A stretch of 64,000 nt of DNA from assembly GCF_014649115.1 (NCBI RefSeq), contig NZ_BMSK01000005.1:124001-188000 (forward strand), given 5' to 3'. The position numbers and the translations under genes are program-made. Shown here piece after piece: positions 7,441-15,489 of this stretch (position 1 is its first letter; each line of letters begins with the position of its first letter). This stretch comes from Streptomyces eurythermus. Its GTDB lineage: Bacteria > Actinomycetota > Actinomycetes > Streptomycetales > Streptomycetaceae. Below the pieces are notes generated by a model. It saw only the letters and a list, made by a program, of their open reading frames with translations, searched no databases and was not told the origin of the DNA.

Positions 7441-8985
7441 ATGCCGCAAGGATCCTCTCAACCCCCGCACCGGGTGGCGGTGCTGGTCGACGCGGGCACC
7501 AACCCGTTCGAGGTCGGGGTCGCCACCGAGATGTTCGGGCTGCCCCGCCCGGAGCTGGGCCTGAGCGGTCCGCTCTACGAGGTGACGCTGTGCGCGCCCG
7601 GTCCCGAGATCCGGATGAACCACGGCTTCTTCACCATGAGCGGCCTGCCCGGTCTGGAAGCGGTGGACACGGCCGACACCCTGATCGTGCCCGGCCGCCC
7701 GGACAACGTCGTGCCGCGCGGGCCGGACGTCCTGGCCGCGATCCGCCGCGCGCACGCGCGGGGCGTCCGCGTCGTCAGCTTCTGCACCGGCAGTTTCGCG
7801 CTCGCCGAGGCCGGGCTGCTGGACGGCCGCCGGGCCGCCACCCACTGGATGTGGGCGGAGACGTTCCGGGACCTGCATCCCGCGGTACGGCTGGAGCCCG
7901 ATGTGCTGTTCGTCGACGAGGGCGACATCCTCACCGCGGCGGGCAGCGCCGCCGCGCTCGACCTCGGGCTGCACCTCTGGCGCCGCGACCACGGGGCCGA
8001 GACGGCGAACACCGTCTCCCGGCGCCTCGTCTTCGCCGCCCACCGCGACGGCGGGCAACGCCAGTTCGTGGAGCGACCGGTGCCCGAGGTGCCCGACGAG
8101 TCCCTCGGTCCGCTGCTGGCCTGGGCGCAGGAACGCCTGGACGAGCCGCTGACCGTCGCCGCTCTCGCCGCCCGCGCCGCCGTCTCGCCCGCCACCCTGC
8201 ACCGCCGCTTCCGCAGCCAGCTCGGCACGACTCCGCTGGCCTGGCTCACCGGGGAGCGCGTGGCGCTGGCCTGCCGGCTGATCGAGCGGGGCGAGGAGCG
8301 GCTGGACGTGGTGGCGGCGCGCAGCGGTCTGGGCACGGCCGCCAATCTGCGCGCCCGGCTGCGCCGGGAGACGGGGCTGAGCCCGTCGGAGTACCGCAAG
8401 CGGTTCGGCGGGGTTCCGGGAGAGGGTGCGGGGCCCTGTCCGTATGACGGGTTTGTGACGATCGCCCGGCCCCGGGGAAGCATGCTCCGTATGAGATTCC
8501 TCGTACGCGACCGGATCCTCGGCATCGGTGACGACTGGTGGATCGAGGACGAGCACGGCCGGAAGGTCTACCTCGTCGACGGCAAGGCCATGCGGCTGCG
8601 GGACACCTTCGAGCTGAAGGACGCCGGGGGGCGGGTCCTGATCGACATCCACCAGAAGATGTTCGCGCTGCGCGACACCATGGTGATCGAACGGGACGGC
8701 GAGGTCCTGGCCCGGATCCGGCGCAAGCGGCTGTCCCTGCTGCGCAACCACTACCGGGTGGCCCTGGTGGACGGCACCGAACTGGACGTCAGCGGGAAGA
8801 TCCTGGACCGCGAGTTCGCCGTGGAGTACGACGGCGAACTCCTGGCGGTCATCTCCCGCCGCCGGCTGACCGTCCGCGACACCTACGGCGTGGACATCGT
8901 CCGCGAGGACGCCGACCCGGCGCTGCTGATCGCGGTGGCGGTGTGCGTGATCCACCTCGCCGAGAAGGAGGGCGAGGAGGACTGA
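7441..8985 (+). CDS. GlxA-type AraC regulator fused in frame to a LURP-one-like domain (514 aa)
   Basis: Residues 8-190 form a DJ-1/PfpI-like domain, with the nucleophile-elbow-like VSFCTGSFALAEAG segment. Residues 215-325 form an AraC-type double helix-turn-helix (LAARAAVSPATLHRRFRSQL and the second helix pair). This is the usual GlxA layout of about 320 residues, but no stop follows. The frame runs on through a Gly/Pro-rich linker into a second protein of about 165 residues starting near MRFLVRDRILGIGDDWW. That part looks like the LURP-one-related/tubby-like fold. In relatives I recall, these are two genes. Either this strain makes a fusion, or the downstream part is re-initiated. The divergent cupin gene is the likely target. 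Confidence 0.8.
   Translation: MPQGSSQPPHRVAVLVDAGTNPFEVGVATEMFGLPRPELGLSGPLYEVTLCAPGPEIRMNHGFFTMSGLPGLEAVDTADTLIVPGRPDNVVPRGPDVLAAIRRAHARGVRVVSFCTGSFALAEAGLLDGRRAATHWMWAETFRDLHPAVRLEPDVLFVDEGDILTAAGSAAALDLGLHLWRRDHGAETANTVSRRLVFAAHRDGGQRQFVERPVPEVPDESLGPLLAWAQERLDEPLTVAALAARAAVSPATLHRRFRSQLGTTPLAWLTGERVALACRLIERGEERLDVVAARSGLGTAANLRARLRRETGLSPSEYRKRFGGVPGEGAGPCPYDGFVTIARPRGSMLRMRFLVRDRILGIGDDWWIEDEHGRKVYLVDGKAMRLRDTFELKDAGGRVLIDIHQKMFALRDTMVIERDGEVLARIRRKRLSLLRNHYRVALVDGTELDVSGKILDREFAVEYDGELLAVISRRRLTVRDTYGVDIVREDADPALLIAVAVCVIHLAEKEGEED
8491..8985 (+). CDS. LURP-one-related protein, possible separate translation unit (164 aa)
   Basis: The C-terminal part of the fused frame can start independently at ATG 8491 (or 8482), with GGGGAAG at 8474-8480. 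It encodes repeated beta-strand units such as GKAMRLRDTFELKDAGG and RDTMVIERDGEVLARIRRK, and ends in a hydrophobic helix ALLIAVAVCVIHLAEK. This is the LURP-one/scramblase (tubby C-terminal-like) fold, a 12-stranded barrel around a hydrophobic helix. The function in bacteria is unknown. I list it separately because the stop codon expected before it is missing. Confidence 0.5.
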   Translation: MRFLVRDRILGIGDDWWIEDEHGRKVYLVDGKAMRLRDTFELKDAGGRVLIDIHQKMFALRDTMVIERDGEVLARIRRKRLSLLRNHYRVALVDGTELDVSGKILDREFAVEYDGELLAVISRRRLTVRDTYGVDIVREDADPALLIAVAVCVIHLAEKEGEED

Positions 8986-9004
8986 CCCCCGGCCGCGAGG
9001 CGGC

Positions 9005-9805
9005 TCAGCCCCGCTGCCGGGGCGGCTCCAGGCCCAGGACGCGGTCCTTCAGCGCCGGGAACTGCTCGCGGGTCGCGGCCGGCTTCGCCGGGTCGATGTC
9101 GACCGTGAGGACCTCCTCGCCGGAGCCGGCCTCCGCGAGAACCTCGCCCCACGGATCCACCACGATGGAGTGACCCGCCTGGGGAACTCCGGCGTGTGTC
9201 CCGGCCGTTCCGCAGGCGAGCACGAACGCCTGGTTCTCCACCGCGCGTGCCCGGGCCAGCAGCGTCCAGTGCGCGCGCCGCCGCTCGGGCCAGCCCGCCG
9301 GGATCACCAGCGTCTCGGCGCCGGCGTCGACCAGCGCGCGGAAGAGTTCGGGGAACCGGAGGTCGTAGCAGGTGGCCACGCCAAGCGTGGTGTCCGGCAG
9401 CCGGACCGTCACCAGGTCCCGGCCCGCGCCCATCAGCACGGCCTCGCCCTTGTCGAAGCCGAAGCGGTGGATCTTGCGGTAGGCCGCGGCCAGTTCACCG
9501 GTGGGGGAGAAGACGAGCGAGGTGTTGTAGAGGGGGCCTTCGGGGTCGCGTTCCGGGATGGAGCCCGCGTGCAGCCACACGCCCGCGTCGCTCGCCGCCT
9601 CGGCCATCGCCTCGTACGTCGGCCCTTCCAGCGGCTCGGCCTCGCGGCCGAACTCCTCGTAGGCGAAGGCACCGGTGGTCCACAGCTCCGGCAGGACGAC
9701 GAGGTCGGAGCCGCTCTGCTCACGCACCAGCGCGGCCAGGCGCTGCCGCCGGGAGCCGACCGGTTCCCGCTCGTCCACGGCCGCTTGGATCAGCGAGGCG
9801 CGCAC
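9005..9805 (-). CDS. Carbon-nitrogen hydrolase, nitrilase superfamily (266 aa)
   Basis: The Glu-Lys-Cys triad is clear: Glu40 in LVVLPELW, Lys111 in YRKIHRFG, and Cys146 in GVATCYDLRFPE. The family hydrolyses C-N bonds of amides, and the length is typical. The Cys context YDLRFPE is that of omega-amidase/YafV-like members, but the true substrate is open. The start is placed at GTG 9805 (VRASLIQAA), where family similarity begins; ATG 9856 would add 17 residues with no homology value. It is divergent from the mycothiol-dependent gene and convergent with the LURP-one frame. Confidence 0.9.
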   Translation of the reverse strand: MRASLIQAAVDEREPVGSRRQRLAALVREQSGSDLVVLPELWTTGAFAYEEFGREAEPLEGPTYEAMAEAASDAGVWLHAGSIPERDPEGPLYNTSLVFSPTGELAAAYRKIHRFGFDKGEAVLMGAGRDLVTVRLPDTTLGVATCYDLRFPELFRALVDAGAETLVIPAGWPERRRAHWTLLARARAVENQAFVLACGTAGTHAGVPQAGHSIVVDPWGEVLAEAGSGEEVLTVDIDPAKPAATREQFPALKDRVLGLEPPRQRG

Positions 9806-9989
9806 ACTACCACCGTCCTGGGATTCGAGTCGTCCATACGGGCCTACGATCGTCACACGAAAGCACTGCCGGGGTGCCTTTCCGCAGCGTAACTTAGCGT
9901 CTCAAGACACCCGCCGAAGTGCAGCCGCCGTCCGCCGGCACCGCCGCCGCAAACCCGCCCGTGTACCGACCGCCGAGGGGTCCCGTTCC

Positions 9990-10814
9990 GTGAGTCTGCA
10001 TCCCACTCTCCAGCCCTACGCCGACGCCTGGACGCACTCCATCGAAGCGATATCCGAGATGGCCCAGTCACTCGTCGAGGGCGAGTGGAACCGGCGGACC
10101 CCGTGCCCCGGCTGGTCGGTGCGCGACATCATCTCCCACGTCATCGGCATGGACTGCGAGATGCTCGGCGACCCGCGCCCCATCCACGCCCTGCCGCGTG
10201 ACCTCTTCCACGTCGCCACCGAGCACCAGCGCTACATGGAGATGCAGGTCGACGTCCGCCGGCACCACACCGCGCCGGAGATGACGGCCGAGCTGGAGTA
10301 CACGGTCATCCGCCGCAACCGCCAGCTCCGGGGCGAGTCCCGGGACCCCGGCACCCTGGTGCGCGGCCCGCTCGGCAAGGAGATCACCCTGGAGCAGGCC
10401 TACCGCACCCGGGCGTTCGACGTGTGGGTGCACGAGCAGGACCTGCGCACGGCCCTCGGCCGCCCCGGCAACCTGGACTCGCCGGGCGCGTACGTCACCC
10501 GGGACGTGCTGCTGGAGGCGCTGCCCAAGGTGGTCGCGCGGGACGCGAACGCCCCGCGCAGCTCGGCGATCGTGTTCGACGTGCACGGCCCGGTCGAGTT
10601 CCTGCGCACGGTCCGCGTCGACATCCAGGGCCGCGGCACCCTGGAGACCGTCCCCGCGCTCGGCCCGGCCGCCACCCTCACCCTCGACTGGGAGACGTAC
10701 GTCCGCCTGGCCTGCGGCCGGGTCTCCCCCGAGGCGGCGGCGGACCGGGTGAAGACGGACGGCGACCAGGAGCTGGCGGCGGCCATCCTGCGTCACTTCG
10801 CGGTCACGCCGTGA
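9990..10814 (+). CDS. Maleylpyruvate isomerase-like mycothiol-dependent protein (274 aa)
   Basis: The N-terminal half matches the DinB-like four-helix MDMPI domain: TPCPGWSVRDIISHVIGMDCEMLGDP near residues 33-58 and HEQDLRTALGRP near 145-160. In this fold His/Glu side chains hold a metal that activates mycothiol, the actinobacterial thiol. The C-terminal about 90 residues (FDVHGPVEFLRTVRVDIQG onward) resemble the sterol-carrier-like domain that follows in many members. GTG 9990 has GAGGGG 9 nt upstream. The substrate is unknown; most family members are not proven maleylpyruvate isomerases. Confidence 0.85.
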   Translation: MSLHPTLQPYADAWTHSIEAISEMAQSLVEGEWNRRTPCPGWSVRDIISHVIGMDCEMLGDPRPIHALPRDLFHVATEHQRYMEMQVDVRRHHTAPEMTAELEYTVIRRNRQLRGESRDPGTLVRGPLGKEITLEQAYRTRAFDVWVHEQDLRTALGRPGNLDSPGAYVTRDVLLEALPKVVARDANAPRSSAIVFDVHGPVEFLRTVRVDIQGRGTLETVPALGPAATLTLDWETYVRLACGRVSPEAAADRVKTDGDQELAAAILRHFAVTP

Positions 10815-10848
10815 GCCCGGCCGCCGAGGGCGCGCTCCCGCCGCGGGG

Positions 10849-12156
10849 CTACGCGGGAACGTGCACCGTCTCTATACGGCTGGAGATCAACCGCTCCCGC
10901 TCCCGCCGGGCCGCCCGCCCCCGCAGCCGGAGGATCTGGCTCACCCCGAGCGCCTGGAGCACGAACACGGAGCCGAAGGCCACGGTGTAGTCGTCCCCGG
11001 TCGCGTCCAGCAGCACACCGATCGCGAACAGCGTCGTCATGGAGGCGATGAAGCCGCCCATGTTGGTGATGCCGGAGGCCGTGCCCTGCCGCTCGGGCGG
11101 ATTGGCCGGCCGGGCGAAGTCGAAGCCGAGCATGGACGCCGGCCCGCAGGCGCCGAGCACCGCGCACAGCACCAGCAGCAGCCACATCGGCGCGTGCCGC
11201 CCGGGGTAGGCCAGGGTCGCCGCCCACAGCAGCGCGGTGGCGCCCACCGTGCCCAGCGCCAGCGGCAGCCGCGCCGCGTGGTGCCGGGCGACGATCTGGC
11301 CGTAGACCAGGCCGATCACCATGTTGGACAGCACGACGAGGGTGAGCAGCTCACCGGCCGTGGCACGGCTGAGCCCCTGCGCCTCTACGAGGAACGGCAG
11401 GCCCCACAGCAGCAGGAACACCATGGCCGGGAACTGGGTGGTGAAGTGCACCCACAGGCCCAGCCGGGTGCCCGGCTCCCGCCAGGCGGCGGCGATCTGC
11501 CCGCGGACGTAGGCGGCGCCCCGGTGCGGGGACGGCTCCGGCTCCATGCCCTCGGGGTGGTCCTTCAGGAACAGCAGGGTCAGCACCAGGACGACCGCGC
11601 CCGCCAGCGCGCTGCCCGCGAACGCCGGGGTCCAGCCGATGCCGTGCAGCAGCCGGGCCAGGACCAGGGTGGAGACCAGGTTGCCCGCCATGCCGACCAG
11701 CCCGGCGAGCTGCGCGACCATCGGGCCGCGCCGGGCCGGGAACCAGCGGGTGCCCAGCCGCAGCACGCTGATGAAGGTCATGGCGTCGCCACAGCCCAGC
11801 AGCGCCCGGGAGGCGAGCGCGGCGCCGTAGGTCGGGGAGAAGGCGAAGCCCAGCTGGCCGACGGTGAACAGCAGCGCGCCGATGCTCAGCACCTTCTTGG
11901 TGCCGAGCCGGTCGACCAGCAGGCCGACGGGTATCTGCATGCCGGCGTAGACCAGCAGCTGGAGTATGGAGAAGGTGGACAGGGCGGAGGCGCCCACGTG
12001 GAAGCGGTCGGCCGCGTCCAGTCCGGCCACCCCCAGCGACGTGCGGAAGATGACGGCGACGAAGTAGACCGCCACGCCTATGGACCAGACGGCGACCGCC
12101 TTGCGGCCGCCCGGCGGGTCGCCCGGGAGGGCGGCGTTGCGCGCCGTGGCACTCAT
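10849..12156 (-). CDS. Major facilitator superfamily transporter (435 aa)
   Basis: About 12 hydrophobic segments with the MFS motif between helices 2 and 3 (GLLVDRLGTKKVL), a central loop (DHPEGMEPEPSPHRG) and a C-terminal basic tail. Helix 1 starts near residue 25. The start overlaps the stop of the upstream GntR gene by ATGA, so the two are translationally coupled and the regulator probably controls the transporter. The pairing suggests uptake or efflux of a small organic acid or sugar acid, but the substrate is not readable. Confidence 0.92.
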   Translation of the reverse strand: MSATARNAALPGDPPGGRKAVAVWSIGVAVYFVAVIFRTSLGVAGLDAADRFHVGASALSTFSILQLLVYAGMQIPVGLLVDRLGTKKVLSIGALLFTVGQLGFAFSPTYGAALASRALLGCGDAMTFISVLRLGTRWFPARRGPMVAQLAGLVGMAGNLVSTLVLARLLHGIGWTPAFAGSALAGAVVLVLTLLFLKDHPEGMEPEPSPHRGAAYVRGQIAAAWREPGTRLGLWVHFTTQFPAMVFLLLWGLPFLVEAQGLSRATAGELLTLVVLSNMVIGLVYGQIVARHHAARLPLALGTVGATALLWAATLAYPGRHAPMWLLLVLCAVLGACGPASMLGFDFARPANPPERQGTASGITNMGGFIASMTTLFAIGVLLDATGDDYTVAFGSVFVLQALGVSQILRLRGRAARRERERLISSRIETVHVPA

Positions 12157-12827
12157 CGGACCTCACCCCGCGCGATGTTCGAGACCCAGCTCACGTGCCG
12201 GTGCACGACCCCGACGGCCGTCTCGGCGTCCCCGGCGCGCAGCGCGTCCAGGATCTCCTCGTGCTCGGTGAGCGTCTTGGCGATCCGGTCGGGGTGGGAG
12301 TGCATGACGGCGACACCCATCCGCAGCTGGCGGTCGCGCAGCTGGTCGTAGAGCCGGGAGAGGATCTCGTTGCCCCCGCTGCGCACGATCTCGGCGTGGA
12401 AGCAGCGGTCGGTGACCGCGGCGGCGGCCAGGTCGCCGGCGGCGGCCTGCGCCTTCTGCCGCTCCAGCAGCTCGGTCAGCCGCTCCAGCAGCCCCGGCGG
12501 GGCGGGTACGGCCTTGCGGGCCGCGTGCTCCTCGACCAGCAGCCGGGTCTCCACCACGTCCGCGATCTCCTGCGCGGAGACCGGCAGGACCAGGGCGCCC
12601 TTCTTCGGGTAGAGGCGGATCAGGCCCTCGGCCTGAAGCCGCAGCAGCGCCTCCCGGACGGGCGTGCGCGAGACCCCGACGGCCTCGGCCAGCTCACCCT
12701 CGGTGAGCAGGCTGCCCCCCTCGTAGCGGCGGTCGAGCACACCCTGCTTGACGTGGGTGTACACGCGGTCGGCGGCGGGTGGCTGCTTGAGGGACTGGGG
12801 CGCGGAGTGCTCGACGGCCGTTCTCAT
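12153..12827 (-). CDS. GntR family regulator, FadR subfamily (224 aa)
   Basis: An N-terminal winged helix (LTEGELAEAVGVSRTPVREALLRLQAEGLI, about residues 41-70) is followed by an all-helical FCD ligand domain. The FCD carries the usual metal-binding His residues (FHAEIV, HEEIL, HRHV). The start is at ATG 12827 (MRTAVEHSAP); ATG 12857 is too far upstream. A perfect palindrome TGGAC-C-GTCCA at 12862-12872 lies 35 nt upstream and may be its own operator. It overlaps the MFS transporter gene by 4 nt. FCD regulators usually answer to organic acids. Confidence 0.92.
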   Translation of the reverse strand: MRTAVEHSAPQSLKQPPAADRVYTHVKQGVLDRRYEGGSLLTEGELAEAVGVSRTPVREALLRLQAEGLIRLYPKKGALVLPVSAQEIADVVETRLLVEEHAARKAVPAPPGLLERLTELLERQKAQAAAGDLAAAAVTDRCFHAEIVRSGGNEILSRLYDQLRDRQLRMGVAVMHSHPDRIAKTLTEHEEILDALRAGDAETAVGVVHRHVSWVSNIARGEVR

Positions 12828-13025
12828 GCCCACAGGATAGATACAACACGTACGCAAGTGGTGGACCGTCCATCATGCGGACCCTCGCGGCCTGGAAGCG
12901 CCCCTTGCCCCGGCGACCGCACAACCTTCTGTGCTACTTACGTGTCACACACATGCGGCCTTCTTGCGCACCCACCTCAACTCGGCCGCACATCAGGGGC
13001 ATTCAACACATTCGAGGTACATCAG
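12828..13025. other. Divergent intergenic region between GntR and DD-peptidase genes
   Basis: It holds the TGGAC-C-GTCCA palindrome (12862-12872), a possible -10 TATCTA for the GntR gene (complement of 12838-12843), and GAGGT at 13014-13018, which acts as the ribosome binding site of the DD-peptidase gene. No gene is seen. Confidence 0.4.
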
Positions 13026-13928
13026 TTGATTACCGGCATTATGGGCACCAGTTTCCGCAGGGCCGCCGTCGTCACCGTCACCGCCGGCGCGCTGGCCGCC
13101 ACCGGTGCCCTCACCGCGGCGCCCGCGCAGGCCGTCACCGCGCCCTCCATCGTGGCCAAGGGCGGGTACCTCATGAACAACGCCAACAGCTCGACGCTGT
13201 ACACGAAGAAGGCGGACACCCGGCTCTCCACCGGCTCCACCACCAAGATCATGACCGCCAAGGTCGTGCTCGCCCAGCCGAACCTCAACCTCGACGCCAA
13301 GGTCACGATCAAAAAGGTCTACAGCGACTACGTCGTCAAGAACAACGCCTCCCAGGCCCATCTGATCGTCGGCGACCAGGTGACCGTCCGGCAGCTGCTG
13401 TACGGCCTGATGCTGCCGTCCGGCTGTGACGCCGCCTACGCGCTCGCCGACAAGTACGGCTCCGGCTCGACCCCGGCGGCGCGCGCGAAGAACTTCATCG
13501 GCAAGATGAACACCGCCGCCAAGAACCTGGGCCTGAAGAACACCCACTTCGACTCCTTCGACGGCATCGGCAACGGCAGCAACTACTCGACGCCGCGCGA
13601 CCTGACGAAGATCGCCAGCAGCGCGATGAAGAACTCCACGTTCCGCACGATCGTCAAGACCAAGACGTACACCGCCAAGACCCGCACCAAGTCGGGCGGC
13701 ACCCGCACGATGGCCCCCTGGAAGAACACCAACGGGCTGCTCAGCAGCTACAGCGGGACCATCGGCGTGAAGACCGGCTCCGGCCCGGAGGCCAAGTACT
13801 GCCTGGTCTTCGCCGCGACCCGGAAGAACAAGACGGTCATCGGCACCGTCCTCGCCTCCTCCTCCATCGCCAACCGCGAGGCGGACGCGAAGAAGCTCCT
13901 CAACTACGGCTTCGCCCGCCTGGGCTGA
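13026..13928 (+). CDS. D-alanyl-D-alanine carboxypeptidase/transpeptidase, K15-like (300 aa)
   Basis: A secreted serine DD-peptidase (family S11) that trims or cross-links peptidoglycan stem peptides. A Sec signal peptide spans residues 1-36 (cleavage near APAQA). The catalytic motifs are Ser71-Thr-Thr-Lys74, Ser132-Gly-Cys134 and Lys249-Thr-Gly251. The second motif is SGC where most S11 enzymes have SxN. The Streptomyces K15 DD-transpeptidase is known to have the same Cys. There is no C-terminal membrane anchor. TTG 13026 is preferred because GAGGT lies 7 nt upstream; ATG 13041 has no ribosome binding site. A strong terminator follows. Confidence 0.93.
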   Translation: MITGIMGTSFRRAAVVTVTAGALAATGALTAAPAQAVTAPSIVAKGGYLMNNANSSTLYTKKADTRLSTGSTTKIMTAKVVLAQPNLNLDAKVTIKKVYSDYVVKNNASQAHLIVGDQVTVRQLLYGLMLPSGCDAAYALADKYGSGSTPAARAKNFIGKMNTAAKNLGLKNTHFDSFDGIGNGSNYSTPRDLTKIASSAMKNSTFRTIVKTKTYTAKTRTKSGGTRTMAPWKNTNGLLSSYSGTIGVKTGSGPEAKYCLVFAATRKNKTVIGTVLASSSIANREADAKKLLNYGFARLG

Positions 13929-13946
13929 CCCCCGGTCATCCCCTAG

Positions 13947-13979
13947 GGGGCCCGCCGCTCGCCGCGACGGGCCCCTTTT
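13947..13979 (+). terminator. Rho-independent terminator after the DD-peptidase gene
   Basis: GGGGCCCG (13947-13954) pairs with CGGGCCCC (13968-13975), and TTTT follows at 13976-13979. Confidence 0.8.
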
Positions 13980-14007
13980 CGCTGCGCCGGGTTCCCCGAT
14001 AACACGC

Positions 14008-14032
14008 ATGGTGCTAGTTTCATTGGCACCAT
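14008..14032 (+). promoter_or_regulatory. Inverted repeat and leaderless-type promoter of the YtrA-like regulator
   Basis: ATGGTGC (14008-14014) and GCACCAT (14026-14032) form perfect 7-bp arms around an 11-bp spacer; the right arm contains the start ATG at 14031. A -10-like TAGTTT fills 14015-14020, placing transcription start at or next to the ATG. No Shine-Dalgarno is present, which fits a leaderless mRNA. The likely ligand is the encoded GntR protein. Confidence 0.6.
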
Positions 14033-14378
14033 GCTGCTGCGTCTGGACACGTCCGACACCCGCCCGCTGCACGAACAGGTCGCCGCGGCGATTCGGCGGG
14101 CCATCGCCGAGGGCGAGTGCCGCGCGGGCGACCGGCTGCCCTCCGCCCGCGATCTCTCCGCGGCCCTGGACATCAACGTCAACACCGTGCTGCGCGGACT
14201 GCGCGAGCTGCGGGACGAGGGCCTGCTGGAGTTCCGGCGCGGCCGGGGCATCACGGTCGCCGAGGGAGCGTCCCGCCGCTCCGGCCTCCAGATCAGGGTG
14301 CGCGAACTGGTCACGGAGGCGTCCCGGCTGGGCTACAGCCGGACCGATGTCATCGACATGATCCGGGGGCTGACATGA
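14031..14378 (+). CDS. GntR family regulator, YtrA subfamily (115 aa)
   Basis: An N-terminal winged helix (RPLHEQVAAAIRRAIAEG, LPSARDLSAALDINVNTVLR) is followed by only about 40 residues of C-terminal helix, the short form typical of YtrA regulators. These usually repress their own operon with a downstream membrane protein. That fits here: the stop overlaps the next start by ATGA, and a perfect inverted repeat covers the start codon. Confidence 0.92.
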   Translation: MLLRLDTSDTRPLHEQVAAAIRRAIAEGECRAGDRLPSARDLSAALDINVNTVLRGLRELRDEGLLEFRRGRGITVAEGASRRSGLQIRVRELVTEASRLGYSRTDVIDMIRGLT

Positions 14379-15361
14379 CGGACAGGGAAACCGGGCCGGT
14401 GCCCCGGAGCCGTACCGCGCGGTGGTGGCCGGCCGGCGCGGCGGCGGGCGTCACGGCCGTGCTCGCCGGACTGCCCTGGGCCCTGCGGGACCGGCTGCCC
14501 GACCGGCCGGCGACCCACTGGAGCGGCGGCGGCACCCCCGACGGCTCGCTCCCCCTGTGGGCGGCCTGCCTGCTCCCGGCCGGCGTCTGGCTGCTGACCG
14601 TCCTCGCGACCAGCGTGCGCCCGCGCCGCTCCGCCCCCGCCGCGCGCTCCTGGCGGGTGATGACGCTCGCGCCCACGGGGGCGGTGCTCGTCGGCGCCCA
14701 GGTGTCCGTCGTCCGGGCGAACCTGGACCACACCGACTGGCACCAGGCCCGCCAGCCGGTCCTCGGGGTGGTGCTGATCGGCGCGCTCGCGGCGGTCGCG
14801 GCCGTGGCCGCCTGGCGGTTCGCCCCACGGCCCGTCGCCGTCCCGGCCGCCGCGCCCACGCTGGAGGTGCCCGAGGGCGAACGCCTTGTGTGGTTCTCCC
14901 GCACGGCCAACCCCTGGCTCCTCCTGCTGGCAGCGGTGGCCGGGCTGGTGGCCGTCGTCGCGCTGGTCGCGCTGGCCGTCGGTCTGGCCGACCCCGCCGC
15001 GCTGTGGCCGGTGTGCGCGGGGGCCGGCGTCGTCGCGCTCGCCGGGGCCATGTGCTCCTCGGTCCAGGCGAAGGTGTCGGAGGCGGGCCTGGAGGTGTCG
15101 TTCGGTCCGCTGGGCTGGCCCGTCCGCCGCTGGTCCCCGGCCGCCATCGAGACCGCCCGCGCCGAGCGGCGGCTGCCGTCCCAGGTCGGCGGCTGGGGGT
15201 ACCGGATCAGCGGCCTCGGCACGACGGTCATGCTCCGCGCCGGCGACTGTCTGGTCATCCGGCCCCGGGGTCGCCGCGCCGACTTCGCGGTGAGCGTGGA
15301 CGACGCGGAACGGGGCGCGGCCCTGCTCAACACCCTCCGCACCCGGCTGCCCACCGACTGA
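14375..15361 (+). CDS. DUF1648 domain membrane protein (328 aa)
   Basis: About six hydrophobic segments. The first is followed by the DUF1648-type motif LPDRPATHWSGGGTPDGS near residues 40-57, also seen in SdpI-like immunity/signal proteins. The C-terminal about 90 residues are soluble and rich in beta-strand (VSEAGLEVSFGPLGWPVRRW). It is translationally coupled to the YtrA-type regulator. The pair may respond to envelope stress or membrane-active compounds, but that is inference from YtrA and SdpI relatives. Confidence 0.85.
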   Translation: MTDRETGPVPRSRTARWWPAGAAAGVTAVLAGLPWALRDRLPDRPATHWSGGGTPDGSLPLWAACLLPAGVWLLTVLATSVRPRRSAPAARSWRVMTLAPTGAVLVGAQVSVVRANLDHTDWHQARQPVLGVVLIGALAAVAAVAAWRFAPRPVAVPAAAPTLEVPEGERLVWFSRTANPWLLLLAAVAGLVAVVALVALAVGLADPAALWPVCAGAGVVALAGAMCSSVQAKVSEAGLEVSFGPLGWPVRRWSPAAIETARAERRLPSQVGGWGYRISGLGTTVMLRAGDCLVIRPRGRRADFAVSVDDAERGAALLNTLRTRLPTD

Positions 15362-15489
15362 CCGAGCTACTTCATCGGCCCTTCTCTTGTCACCCACATG
15401 CCGCTAATTCACCTGTAATCACGAATATCAGCCTTGCAGTTGGCATATTCGAATTCCTCCGTTCTACGTTCCGCGACGGAGGTGTTCAC
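15362..15489 (+). promoter_or_regulatory. AT-richer promoter region of the BRO-N gene with an inverted repeat
   Basis: The segment is markedly less GC-rich than its surroundings. GAATAT (15423-15428) and ATATTC (15445-15450) form an inverted repeat, and ATTCGAAT follows directly. GGAGGT at 15479-15484 is an optimal ribosome binding site. The low GC and the palindrome mark the likely promoter/operator; the exact -35/-10 is unclear. Confidence 0.45.

Noticed and set aside
6985..8955. 656-residue minus-strand frame ending in the cupin
   Set aside because: Most of it is opposite the GlxA-type gene; only the last 134 residues form a domain.
12195..13025. Plus-strand frame that would extend the DD-peptidase by about 277 residues
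   Set aside because: It is the antisense of the GntR gene; the signal peptide and ribosome binding site place the start at 13026.
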